The position numbers and the translations under genes were made by a program. A stretch of 64,000 nt of DNA, taken from the NCBI RefSeq assembly GCF_010468565.1, contig NZ_WUEG01000015.1, forward strand, positions 37,466 through 101,465. Reading direction: 5' to 3'. The stretch comes from Allomuricauda sp. TY007. GTDB lineage: Bacteria; Bacteroidota; Bacteroidia; Flavobacteriales; Flavobacteriaceae. How positions within the stretch are numbered: the stretch's first letter is position 1; each line of letters starts with the position of its first letter. The notes under the pieces were generated by a model that saw nothing but the letters and a program-made list of their open reading frames with translations, was not told the origin of the DNA and ran no database searches. Below are positions 46,687 to 54,102 of this stretch, piece after piece.

Positions 46687-47703
46687 CTACCTAAAAATAT
46701 GATGTTGGGTAGCGGTAAAATAATCTTTAAAGACCCGGTTCAAAGAATGGTTTTCTTTACTGGCGGCAATACCCAAGGTGGGGTATACCCTAATTATGGC
46801 ATCAGATAACGACCGTACAGAACCCGAGGCCTCTTGGTGTATTTTATCTGTCATCGCATTCGGCAACTCACTTCCCATATCTATCATCCGCTGTATTTGT
46901 TCGGCATATCCCATAGTTAGTAAATCCGCTTTGAGGATCACTTCTTGCAGTTTGTCCATACTTAGGTTTTGGCCGGAAATCTTTAGGGCCTCTTCCAAAA
47001 AATGCGCTGCCATACCTACATAGTTTACCCACAAGGTCAAATCGGCAAATATGGAAAAAGGTATTTTAAAAATGGAATGGGGTTGGTGCAGCTCATTATA
47101 TACAAAACAATATTTTTCATGTACCCACTTAGATTGTACCTCAAAAGACTCTGTAGCAGTGGCCTTTAGCCCCATAGTGTTCCAATCCTTGATAATTTGG
47201 ACCTCTTCCTTTTGGAGAACAAAGGAGCGCACCAAGGGAGTACCGTCTTTCTGGAGTACATCTTTACCGTCTTCGCGAATCTTTGCATTTAAGGTAAAGT
47301 GTGTGAGGTAGGGAGCCCCAGTGGCGTATTTCCATATTCCAGAAATAACGTAGCCCTCGCCTTTTTTCTCAGCTGTGCCAAAGACACCTCCACTGCCCCC
47401 AAAGCATACTGGCTTTTCTGGGTCAATAAAAATTTCATCGGCCACTGCCTGTTTTAGATTGCCAATAAAGAAATTCGCACCACTGCACAACGTAATTGTC
47501 CATCCCAAACTTCCATCGACCTTTGACAGCGACCGTAATTTTTTCAGGCCTTCGAGAAGGGACATTTCCAATCCACCATAAGATTTGGGAACCCATAGAT
47601 TCCAAAGGTTTTCTTGGGCAATCCAGTTCAACACCTCGGGAGAGAATGCTTCTTTACCAAAATCAAGACTGCTAAGCTCCTGCATAGGTTCCATCACGCT
47701 CAT
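46687..47703 (-). CDS. Acyl-CoA-dehydrogenase-like flavoprotein in a TPP-riboswitch operon
   Basis: 338 aa from the ATG at 47703; a TTG two codons earlier opens the same frame. It has the acyl-CoA dehydrogenase/flavin monooxygenase layout: an N-terminal helical domain (WVPKSYGGLEMSLLEGLKKL), a middle beta domain with WNTMGLKATATESFEV, and a C-terminal helical bundle. It is shorter than typical dehydrogenases (about 380 aa), and no clear catalytic Glu is obvious. It overlaps the end of the PnuC-type transporter gene by 32 nt and so is probably made with it under thiamine control. Oxidation or hydroxylation of a thiamine-related molecule is a guess. Confidence 0.8.
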   Translation of the reverse strand: MSVMEPMQELSSLDFGKEAFSPEVLNWIAQENLWNLWVPKSYGGLEMSLLEGLKKLRSLSKVDGSLGWTITLCSGANFFIGNLKQAVADEIFIDPEKPVCFGGSGGVFGTAEKKGEGYVISGIWKYATGAPYLTHFTLNAKIREDGKDVLQKDGTPLVRSFVLQKEEVQIIKDWNTMGLKATATESFEVQSKWVHEKYCFVYNELHQPHSIFKIPFSIFADLTLWVNYVGMAAHFLEEALKISGQNLSMDKLQEVILKADLLTMGYAEQIQRMIDMGSELPNAMTDKIHQEASGSVRSLSDAIIRVYPTLGIAASKENHSLNRVFKDYFTATQHHIFR

Positions 47704-48271
47704 GTGCAATAATTTTTTTCCATTTGATATACCCGGATATGGCCACTGCGAACAAAAAAGCCGTCAATCCTGCGTAGATGTACAATTCCTTATAGATCAA
47801 CAAGGGAATGGATATAAAGTTGCTAATGTTCAAATAGATCCAATTTTCTATTTTCCGTTTTGCCATCAACCACATACCGGCCCAAGCAAAAGCGCAGACC
47901 AAGGCATCCCAATAGGGAACATCGGAATCCGTGTGTTGTGCCAACCAATAGGCCATCAGCCCAAAACAGCCCAAAACAATTCCTCCCGCTATGGTATGCT
48001 CCCTACGGTTGGAGGTAGATATGGGTGTTTCTTGCTTTTGTTTTCCCATCTTCCAATAAAACCAACCATAAACACTCATCACCAAATAATAAAGGTTGAG
48101 CAAAATATCCGCATACAATCGGGATTGGTACAATACCCAAATACTGATCAGGATGGCAACAATTCCAAAAAGGTAATTATGGATATTGTTCTGACGGGCC
48201 AAAAGGACCTGAACCACACCAAAAATGGTTCCCAGCCATTGTAATAAGGTAAGTTGTGAAAGAAATTCCAT
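47672..48271 (-). CDS. pnuT: PnuC-family vitamin transporter, probably PnuT (thiamine)
   Basis: 199 aa with about seven hydrophobic segments. It contains the PnuC-family strings LFGIVAILISIWVLYQSRLY, NLYYLVMSVYGWFYW and NWIYLNISNFISIPL. PnuC proteins passively carry nicotinamide riboside, and relatives PnuT and PnuX carry thiamine and riboflavin. The TPP riboswitch in its leader (48342-48426) argues for thiamine. The expected kinase for trapping the vitamin, thiamine pyrophosphokinase, is not adjacent. Confidence 0.85.
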   Translation of the reverse strand: MEFLSQLTLLQWLGTIFGVVQVLLARQNNIHNYLFGIVAILISIWVLYQSRLYADILLNLYYLVMSVYGWFYWKMGKQKQETPISTSNRREHTIAGGIVLGCFGLMAYWLAQHTDSDVPYWDALVCAFAWAGMWLMAKRKIENWIYLNISNFISIPLLIYKELYIYAGLTAFLFAVAISGYIKWKKIIAHERDGTYAGA

Positions 48272-48341
48272 TGTTTTGAGTTATCCATTTCTAATCATCA
48301 TGGGGTACCCAAATTGGAACACGGGCAAGATTGACTCACCA

Positions 48342-48426
48342 AATTCCCTACGCCAGCATTACCTGGATCAGGTGCGAAGTATTCAACTTCCGGGTATGAT
48401 CTCAGCCCCTATCGGGACACCCCATT
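48342..48426 (-). ncRNA. TPP riboswitch (THI element)
   Basis: On the minus strand the leader has the hallmark order: GGGGTGTCCC, then GGGCTGAGAT (48399-48408), then ACCTGATCC (48365-48373), then TAATGCTGGCGTAGGGAA ending near 48343. These are the conserved helices and loops of the thiamine-pyrophosphate aptamer. The downstream gene is the PnuC-family transporter, whose ATG is about 70 nt away. No T-run terminator stands between them, so control may act on translation. A six-codon ORF (48281-48301) lies in the interval. Confidence 0.95.
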
Positions 48427-48556
48427 CATTTTGTAAAGGTATGGAATAGTCATGATTTTTTAGTAAAGTAGCTCCCGAATCACACACTAACCCTCTTGCG
48501 TTGGAAATCTGTAAAAAACAATCGCGCCAAATAAAGACAGATGAAGTGAATCTTAC

Positions 48557-49048
48557 TTAAGCACTCAACAATTCTCTTTCCAGAGCAATAAAATGGGTCA
48601 GCTCTTTTTTTGAATCATAAAGCGGTAGTATTTTAATCTGGCATACATAGGATTCCCCGCTCTTTCTATAATTTACAATGGATCCTGTGTAGCTCTGTTT
48701 GGAATGTAGCTGTTCGCCAATGTCCCTGATCGTGCTTTTTGAGGTTTGCTCTCCCTGAAGAAATGTAGGTTTTTTTCCCAGTGCATAGTTTTTGGCGTAA
48801 CCCGTCATCTCCGTAAACCCATTGTTTACCCAAATAATTTGTTGATCAGAGCTTGTTAAAACCAAGGCGTCATAAATTTCTTGCCTTAGCACATCTTGAA
48901 TATTGGGCCCAATATTTCCCTTGAGTATGTATTTTAATTGTTTTATATCTGTTTCCCTTTTTAAATTTTTGATGAGATGATGGTAGGCCTCTAAATACAA
49001 ATCAAAACTGAGCAAAGGTGAAATATATGTGCTGTTTTCTTCCTTCAT
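48557..49048 (-). CDS. Stand-alone PAS/LOV-like protein without the photoactive cysteine
   Basis: 163 aa from the ATG at 49048; the open frame extends upstream without sense. One PAS domain lies at about residues 50-160 with IWVNNGFTEMTGYAKNYALG. The helix where LOV photoreceptors have GxNCRFLQG reads GKKPTFLQGEQT, so the adduct-forming Cys is Pro. Downstream strings (YRKSGESYVCQIKILPLYD) match the LOV/PAS fold. It has no kinase or output domain. Flavin binding without a photocycle, or a protein-interaction sensor, are both possible. It ends the tight run CWC-small ORF-PAS. Confidence 0.85.
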   Translation of the reverse strand: MKEENSTYISPLLSFDLYLEAYHHLIKNLKRETDIKQLKYILKGNIGPNIQDVLRQEIYDALVLTSSDQQIIWVNNGFTEMTGYAKNYALGKKPTFLQGEQTSKSTIRDIGEQLHSKQSYTGSIVNYRKSGESYVCQIKILPLYDSKKELTHFIALERELLSA

Positions 49049-49052
49049 AACT

Positions 49053-49193
49053 TTAATTTTTAATGGTTCGTGCGGCCGTGGTAAAAGCTGCCTCATCCAT
49101 AAGAATCAGTGCGTTTGCTTTGAATAAAATGCCGTAGTGATTGACCGTACTGGGAAAAGGGGCTTTAAATATGCCGATTTTGGGGTTTTCCAT
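49053..49193 (-). CDS. Small 46-residue protein between the CWC and PAS genes
   Basis: ATG at 49191-49193, stop TAA at 49053-49055. The product begins MENPKIGIFKAPFPSTVNHY and ends TTAARTIKN. Its start is 4 nt after the stop of the upstream Cys-rich gene and its stop is 4 nt before the PAS start, the spacing expected of an operonic gene. I recognise no family, and the peptide has no membrane segment or cysteine. That the gap is filled exactly by one frame is the main support. Confidence 0.55.
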   Translation of the reverse strand: MENPKIGIFKAPFPSTVNHYGILFKANALILMDEAAFTTAARTIKN

Positions 49194-49197
49194 TCGT

Positions 49198-49455
49198 TCA
49201 GTTATTTCCATTGCTCTTCCTATAATAAACTCCTAAAATTTTTCTAAGGGATTGCTGGTGCTTTAAGTTTTGGTACTCAGATTTCAATAGTCTCAAACAT
49301 TGTGCACAAAGACAATCGGAATACTTAAGGTTGATATACTCCCACTCTTCTTTGTTGATCTCTACCTCATTACATTGGCATAGGGTAATAGATCCCACCT
49401 TGCATTCGAACTGTGCATTGCATCGCTGACAATATTTTTCCTCATGGTGCGCCAT
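49198..49455 (-). CDS. Cysteine-rich CWC-family small protein
   Basis: 85 aa from the ATG at 49455; earlier in-frame codons lie in the terminator. It starts MAHHEEKYCQRCNAQFECKV, with CxxC at 9-12 and further Cys in TLCQCNE and CLCAQC, suggesting a small zinc-binding knuckle. The function is unknown. It begins just after the hairpin at 49464-49487 that follows metE, so it is expressed by read-through from metE or from its own weak start. Confidence 0.8.
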   Translation of the reverse strand: MAHHEEKYCQRCNAQFECKVGSITLCQCNEVEINKEEWEYINLKYSDCLCAQCLRLLKSEYQNLKHQQSLRKILGVYYRKSNGNN

Positions 49456-49463
49456 AAGCAAAA

Positions 49464-49487
49464 GGACCAATGGCTTGGCATTGGTCC
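49464..49487 (-). terminator. Terminator/attenuator between metE and the CWC gene
   Basis: A 9-bp perfect stem, GGACCAATG / CATTGGTCC, has a 6-nt loop and is followed on the minus strand by TTTTGCTT. It lies in the 42-nt gap after the metE stop; the CWC ATG comes immediately after. Confidence 0.7.
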
Positions 49488-49497
49488 CTTAATAGTT

Positions 49498-51819
49498 TTA
49501 ATTAGTAGGTTCTCCCACAGTTTTTCTCATCTGTTGAGCTGCAGATACCATAAGTTTTAAGGCATTCCTGGTCTCTTCCCAACCACGTGTCTTGAGCCCA
49601 CAATCCGGATTCACCCAAAGTTTGGAGGCAGGCAGTACATTTTCCGCTTTTCTCAAAAGCTCCAAAATCTCGTTTAAAGATGGAACCCTAGGGGAATGGA
49701 TATCATACACACCTGGCCCTATATCATTGGGGTAATCGAACTCGGAAAAAGCATCCAATAGTTCCATTTGCGATCGGGAACATTCAATAGTAATCACATC
49801 GGCATCCATATCAGCAATGCTCTTGATTATATCATTGAACTCAGAATAGCACATGTGCGTATGGATTTGTGTGAAGTCTTTCACGCCGCTTGTGGATAAT
49901 TTGAAGGCTCCAATGGCCCAATCCAAATACGTTTCCCAATTCTTTTTACGCAAAGGGAGTCCTTCCCGTATGGCAGGCTCATCCACCTGAATAATCTGTA
50001 TGCCCTCTTTCTCAAGATCGACCACCTCATCTCTGATAGCTAGGGCAATCTGGTTGCAAGTAGAGGAACGTGGCTGATCATCTCGAACAAACGACCACTG
50101 TAAAATAGTGACCGGTCCTGTGAGCATTCCCTTTACAGGCTTTTTGGTCAACGATTGTGCAAAGGATGTCCAGAACACCGTCATTGAGCTTGGTCTTGAG
50201 ACATCCCCAAATATAATGGGGGGCTTTACACAGCGGGACCCATAACTTTGTACCCAACCGTTTTGAGAAAAGACAAACCCGTCCAATTGCTCCCCAAAGT
50301 ATTCCACCATATCGTTGCGCTCAAACTCACCATGTACAGGTACATCTAGGCCAATCTCTTCTTGAAAAGCCATGGCATCAGTGGTTTCCTTTATCAGAAA
50401 CTCAACATACGCCTGTTCGCTCAGCTCTCCCTTCTTAAACAATGATCTGGCCCGTCTTACCTCTTGGGTCTGGGGAAAAGAGCCAATGGTGGTCGTGGGA
50501 AACAATGGTAAATTTAAATGGGCTTCTTGAAGCACCTTTCTTTTTTCAAAAGGGGATTTTCTGTAGAAATCCTTTTCAATGAGCTGCTCCACCCGCTTTT
50601 TTACCTTGGGTTTATGGATCAATGTGGAATTTCTCCTCTTTTCCATTGAAGCCAAATTCGCTATAAAACGTTGATGGGATTTATAATTGGGGATACTGGC
50701 CAGAATCTTCAGGCTTTGAATCTCTTCCAATTTTTGCTTGGCAAAGGCCATCCAGTCCTTTACATCTTCGTGAAGCACTTGTTCGTTTTTCTCAAGCTCC
50801 AAATCATACGGAACATGAAGCAGGGAACAAGATGGAGACAAGATTACACGTTCTTCCCCTAGTTGTGCCTTTGCCTTTTGAACAAACCCCAAAGAAGTTT
50901 TAAAGTCATTTTTCCATACATTACGACCATCGACCACACCCAAGGACAAGGATATTTTTTTATTGAGTCTTCCCGATTCCAAGACTGTATCCAATTGATT
51001 CGGGCTTCGCTTTAAATCCAAATGAAGGGCACAAACAGGTAATGATAGTGCCGTATCCAGATTGTTTCCAAAATCTCCAAAATAATTGGCCAACAGCATT
51101 TTTAGGGTTGGGAGCTCCGTCGCAATCTCTTGGTATACCTTTTTGATGGCTTCTTGTTCCTTGTCCGAAAGGTCTGTGGAAAGTATAGGTTCATCAAACT
51201 GTACCCAAGTTGCACCTGAATCCAACAATCTTTTTAAAATGGAACGGTATATGGGAAGTAGTTTGGGCAAAAGATCCAGTCTATGAAATCCTTCTTCCTT
51301 TTCTTTTCCTAACAATAAATAGGTAACAGGGCCCATAATCACAGGCTTTGTGTGTATCCCCATTGCCTTTGCCTCATTAAACTCATCAACGATTTTTGAT
51401 GAAAGCAGTTCAAATTCTTGGTCTTTGGTAAACTCTGGAACGATGTAATGATAATTGGTATCAAACCATTTGGTCATCTCCATGGCAATAACATCCACAC
51501 CATCTTTCTGTACTCCTCTTGCCATGGCAAAATAGAGGTCCAAAAGAGTACCCTTGGTGTTTTGGGCATTCTTGTACCGTTCAGGGATAGCGCCAACCAT
51601 AAGGCTGGTATCCAGAACTTGGTCGTAAAAAGAGAAATCGTTTGAAGGGATAAGGTCAATGCCCTTTTGCTGTTGGAGTTTCCAATTTTCCTCTCGGATA
51701 CTCTTACCGGTTTGAAGCAGGTCTTCCAAAGTGATCTTGCCTGACCAATACTTTTCGCAAGCCTTTTTTAGCTCACGGTGGGCCCCAATTCTTGGGTAGC
51801 CCAAATTGCTTGTTTTCAT
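49498..51819 (-). CDS. metE: Cobalamin-independent methionine synthase MetE
   Basis: 773 aa from the ATG at 51819; ORF codons upstream of it lack support. It has the MetE N-terminal MKTSNLGYPRIGAHRELKKA and a C-terminal catalytic barrel with TTTIGSFPQTQEVRRARSLF. The zinc ligands are His and Cys in HMCYSEF, a Glu between, and the late Cys in NPDCGLKTRGW. It transfers a methyl group from 5-methyltetrahydropteroyl-triglutamate to homocysteine. The cobalamin riboswitch upstream turns it down when B12 can support MetH, which implies a MetH elsewhere in the genome. Confidence 0.97.
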   Translation of the reverse strand: MKTSNLGYPRIGAHRELKKACEKYWSGKITLEDLLQTGKSIREENWKLQQQKGIDLIPSNDFSFYDQVLDTSLMVGAIPERYKNAQNTKGTLLDLYFAMARGVQKDGVDVIAMEMTKWFDTNYHYIVPEFTKDQEFELLSSKIVDEFNEAKAMGIHTKPVIMGPVTYLLLGKEKEEGFHRLDLLPKLLPIYRSILKRLLDSGATWVQFDEPILSTDLSDKEQEAIKKVYQEIATELPTLKMLLANYFGDFGNNLDTALSLPVCALHLDLKRSPNQLDTVLESGRLNKKISLSLGVVDGRNVWKNDFKTSLGFVQKAKAQLGEERVILSPSCSLLHVPYDLELEKNEQVLHEDVKDWMAFAKQKLEEIQSLKILASIPNYKSHQRFIANLASMEKRRNSTLIHKPKVKKRVEQLIEKDFYRKSPFEKRKVLQEAHLNLPLFPTTTIGSFPQTQEVRRARSLFKKGELSEQAYVEFLIKETTDAMAFQEEIGLDVPVHGEFERNDMVEYFGEQLDGFVFSQNGWVQSYGSRCVKPPIIFGDVSRPSSMTVFWTSFAQSLTKKPVKGMLTGPVTILQWSFVRDDQPRSSTCNQIALAIRDEVVDLEKEGIQIIQVDEPAIREGLPLRKKNWETYLDWAIGAFKLSTSGVKDFTQIHTHMCYSEFNDIIKSIADMDADVITIECSRSQMELLDAFSEFDYPNDIGPGVYDIHSPRVPSLNEILELLRKAENVLPASKLWVNPDCGLKTRGWEETRNALKLMVSAAQQMRKTVGEPTN

Positions 51820-51973
51820 TGCTAAAGCTTTTATAAAATTGAACAATTAGATAAAAGCTCCTTAGCTCAACTTCGCAATGCCTTAAACAAGAAGAACGCT
51901 ATGTTTTTTCTATAGAAAAACCCAGAGAAAGAAATAAACACGCCCGACTTGCCCTTAACGCGAAGGCACCGTC

Positions 51974-51995
51974 AAAATCCTACAAGGTAGGAACG
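51974..51995 (-). promoter_or_regulatory. Possible expression platform of the cobalamin riboswitch
   Basis: On the minus strand just after the aptamer, TCCTAC-CTT-GTAGGA is followed by TTTT, a small terminator-like hairpin. The same segment contains CGTTCCTACC, which complements GGTAGGAA inside the aptamer (52024-52031), so the two pairings exclude each other. Confidence 0.5.
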
Positions 51996-51999
51996 ATAT

Positions 52000-52185
52000 G
52001 GGCAGGTATCCTGGCTTGTTCGATTCCTACCGGCCTTCTCGCCCCCACTTTGGGGACAATGGCATTGTTGGTAAAAACATACTATCCCGTGAAACAGGAT
52101 CGGACTTACAGTTGCGCGTCAGCTCGTGATTTTCACACGATTCCCTTTTAACCCCAACTTTCGAAGGGGACCCTTACCGTTATGA
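52000..52185 (-). ncRNA. Cobalamin riboswitch upstream of metE
   Basis: The minus strand carries AGCTGACGCGCAACTGTA (52107-52124, the core L4/J region), GAAGGCCGGTAGGAAT, and the B12 box AGCCAGGATACCTGCC (52001-52016). These are the diagnostic conserved elements of the AdoCbl/cobalamin riboswitch in the expected order. The metE ATG lies about 180 nt downstream. Ligand binding should lower metE expression. Confidence 0.95.
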
Positions 52186-52190
52186 TAAAG

Positions 52191-52622
52191 AAATTAAGTA
52201 AAGAACTTATTGAAGTGTAAATGTAGCCATTAAAATTATGAAGGGATAACGAATAAGTAAATTATCTTTCATCCAACAGTCCCCATTTACTTTTTCTTGT
52301 TGAATATGTTTGAACCTAAGAATAGTTTAGATCGCTACCAAAAAATATAATACAATATTTGAACACCAATCCAACACTTATTTTGAGGGTATGGTGATTT
52401 AAAAAAACGTATCGGGAATTCCATACCAAGTCCAATATTTTTTTGTAGAAAGTCAGATACATGCGATGAAAATAAAAGAGTCTAAAATGTCGATTTTCGT
52501 CAACCTGGACTTGATTCAGGTTCTCATAATGATTTGATTATGGCATAATGAGATTCCGAATTCCTGCTCGCAGGAATTCGGAATGACACATTTCAATACT
52601 TTTAGAGTTTTTTATCCAATAT
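52191..52622. other. Intergenic region between rocD and the cobalamin riboswitch
   Basis: 432 nt of A/T-rich DNA without a convincing gene. A composite repeat lies at 52498-52584 near the rocD end. The metE promoter is expected between about 52190 and 52260, but I found only a one-mismatch -7 box there (TACATTTA on the minus strand, 52217-52224). Confidence 0.5.
52498..52584. repeat. Composite REP-like palindromic element
   Basis: Two dyads lie 25 nt apart. AACCTGG-N6-TTCAGGTT (52501-52521) is imperfect. ATTCCGAATTCCTG / CAGGAATTCGGAAT (52553-52584) is a perfect 14-bp stem with a CTCG loop. Similar intergenic elements recur in flavobacterial genomes from memory. It lies just past rocD and may also act as its terminator. 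Confidence 0.6.
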
Positions 52623-53867
52623 CTATTTAGAAAAATCTTGAAGCGTTTTGATGATAATGGAAACACAATCCATCAACTGCCCACGGTTCATTACCAAAGG
52701 TGGTGCAAAACGGATAATGTTGCCATGCGTCGGTTTCGCCAACAATCCATTCTCCTTTAATGCCATACAAATATCCCAAGCGGTCGAGCTCTCTTCCGTA
52801 TCGTTGATTACAATGGCATTGAGCAACCCTTTACCACGTACTTTCACTACCAAATCACAGGAAGGGATAAACTTGTTCAGCTCTTCGCGGAACAATTCGC
52901 CCAATTCTTGGGCGTTATGGGCCAAGTTTTCTTCTTTGATCACCTCTAGGGCAGCCGTGCTTACCGCAGCGGCAACAGGATTTCCGCCAAAAGTACTTCC
53001 ATGACTTCCCGGGGTAATCACTTCCATGATTTCATCGTTCGCCAAAACACCCGAAACAGGGTAAACTCCCCCCGAAAGGGCTTTGCCCAAAATTAGAATA
53101 TCCGGTTTTACATCTTCATGGTCTACTGCCAGCATTTTGCCCGTTCTTGCAATACCGGTCTGTACTTCATCGGCAATAAAAAGTACATTGTATTTTTCAC
53201 AAAGGGCCTTGGCTTTTTTCAAATATCCTTCGGATGGCACATAAACCCCGGCTTCACCTTGAATAGGTTCTACCAAAAATCCAGCAACATGTGGATTACT
53301 TTTCAAAGCATTTTCCAGTGCCGTCAAATTATCGTATTCGATTTTTACAAAACCTTCGGTGTACGGACCATAATTTTTTCTCGCCACTTCATCATTGGAG
53401 AAAGAAATAATAGTGGTAGTTCTGCCATGAAAATTGTTTTCGCAAACAATCACCTTGGCTTGGTTTTCTGGGATACCTTTTTTCTGGTATGCCCACCTTC
53501 TACAAACCTTCAAAGCAGTCTCAACGGCCTCTGCCCCTGTGTTCATGGGCAACAACTTATCAAAACCAAAGGTTTCGGTTGCGTATTTTTCGTACTTCCC
53601 CAACATATCATTATAAAAAGCCCTCGAAGTCAAGGTCAATGTTTTTGCTTGCTCCACCATGGCCCCAACGATTTTGGGGTGGCAATGTCCTTGGTTTACC
53701 GCCGAATACGCAGAAAGAAAATCGTAGTATTTCTTTCCTTCCACATCCCACACATAAACACCTTCGCCCCTGCTCAAAACCACAGGGAGAGGATGGTAAT
53801 TGTGTGCTCCGTACTTGTTTTCCAAATCTATCGCTTGCTGCGATGTTAAATGCTCTAAAACAGCCAT
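52623..53867 (-). CDS. rocD: Ornithine--oxo-acid transaminase
   Basis: 414 aa class-III PLP aminotransferase. The Schiff-base lysine is in [15 protein letters not shown], the cofactor Asp in [13 protein letters not shown], and the pre-pyridine string [12 protein letters not shown]. It converts ornithine and 2-oxoglutarate to glutamate semialdehyde, linking arginine and proline metabolism. The close match to the RocD length and [12 protein letters not shown] region supports this over acetylornithine transaminase. It is divergent from rlmD. Confidence 0.95.
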   Translation of the reverse strand: MAVLEHLTSQQAIDLENKYGAHNYHPLPVVLSRGEGVYVWDVEGKKYYDFLSAYSAVNQGHCHPKIVGAMVEQAKTLTLTSRAFYNDMLGKYEKYATETFGFDKLLPMNTGAEAVETALKVCRRWAYQKKGIPENQAKVIVCENNFHGRTTTIISFSNDEVARKNYGPYTEGFVKIEYDNLTALENALKSNPHVAGFLVEPIQGEAGVYVPSEGYLKKAKALCEKYNVLFIADEVQTGIARTGKMLAVDHEDVKPDILILGKALSGGVYPVSGVLANDEIMEVITPGSHGSTFGGNPVAAAVSTAALEVIKEENLAHNAQELGELFREELNKFIPSCDLVVKVRGKGLLNAIVINDTEESSTAWDICMALKENGLLAKPTHGNIIRFAPPLVMNRGQLMDCVSIIIKTLQDFSK

Positions 53868-54090
53868 TTCATTAAATGATTAAAATTGATAAAATAACCA
53901 TTCCTACTGTACCTTTATTCTTTCGAAGTCTCGAAAAAGCAGCGTGGGAGAGAAATCATCCCTTGGAGTGCCCGCAAATTACAAATTAATTGATGAAAAT
54001 GTAATCTTTCAGAATGTGATTCCCGCTTGAACAACCAAAAGTTTAGATGCAATTTAAGAAGCTGTGTTCTGTGAAATACCAAAAAGAACT

Positions 54091-54098
54091 TACTTTTG
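54091..54098 (+). promoter_or_regulatory. -7 box of rlmD, implying a leaderless or near-leaderless transcript
   Basis: TACTTTTG matches TAnnTTTG and ends 4 nt before the ATG at 54103. A TTCTG lies 19 nt upstream in the -33 position (54067-54071). Transcription would begin at about the start codon. Confidence 0.5.
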
Positions 54099-54102
54099 CG
54101 GC

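Noticed and set aside
47585..48244. 219-codon plus-strand ORF across the PnuT and flavoprotein genes
   Set aside because: It is opposite two overlapping genes with clear families and a riboswitch; no domain seen in it.
53118..53849. 243-codon plus-strand ORF inside rocD
   Set aside because: Antisense shadow of a conserved aminotransferase.
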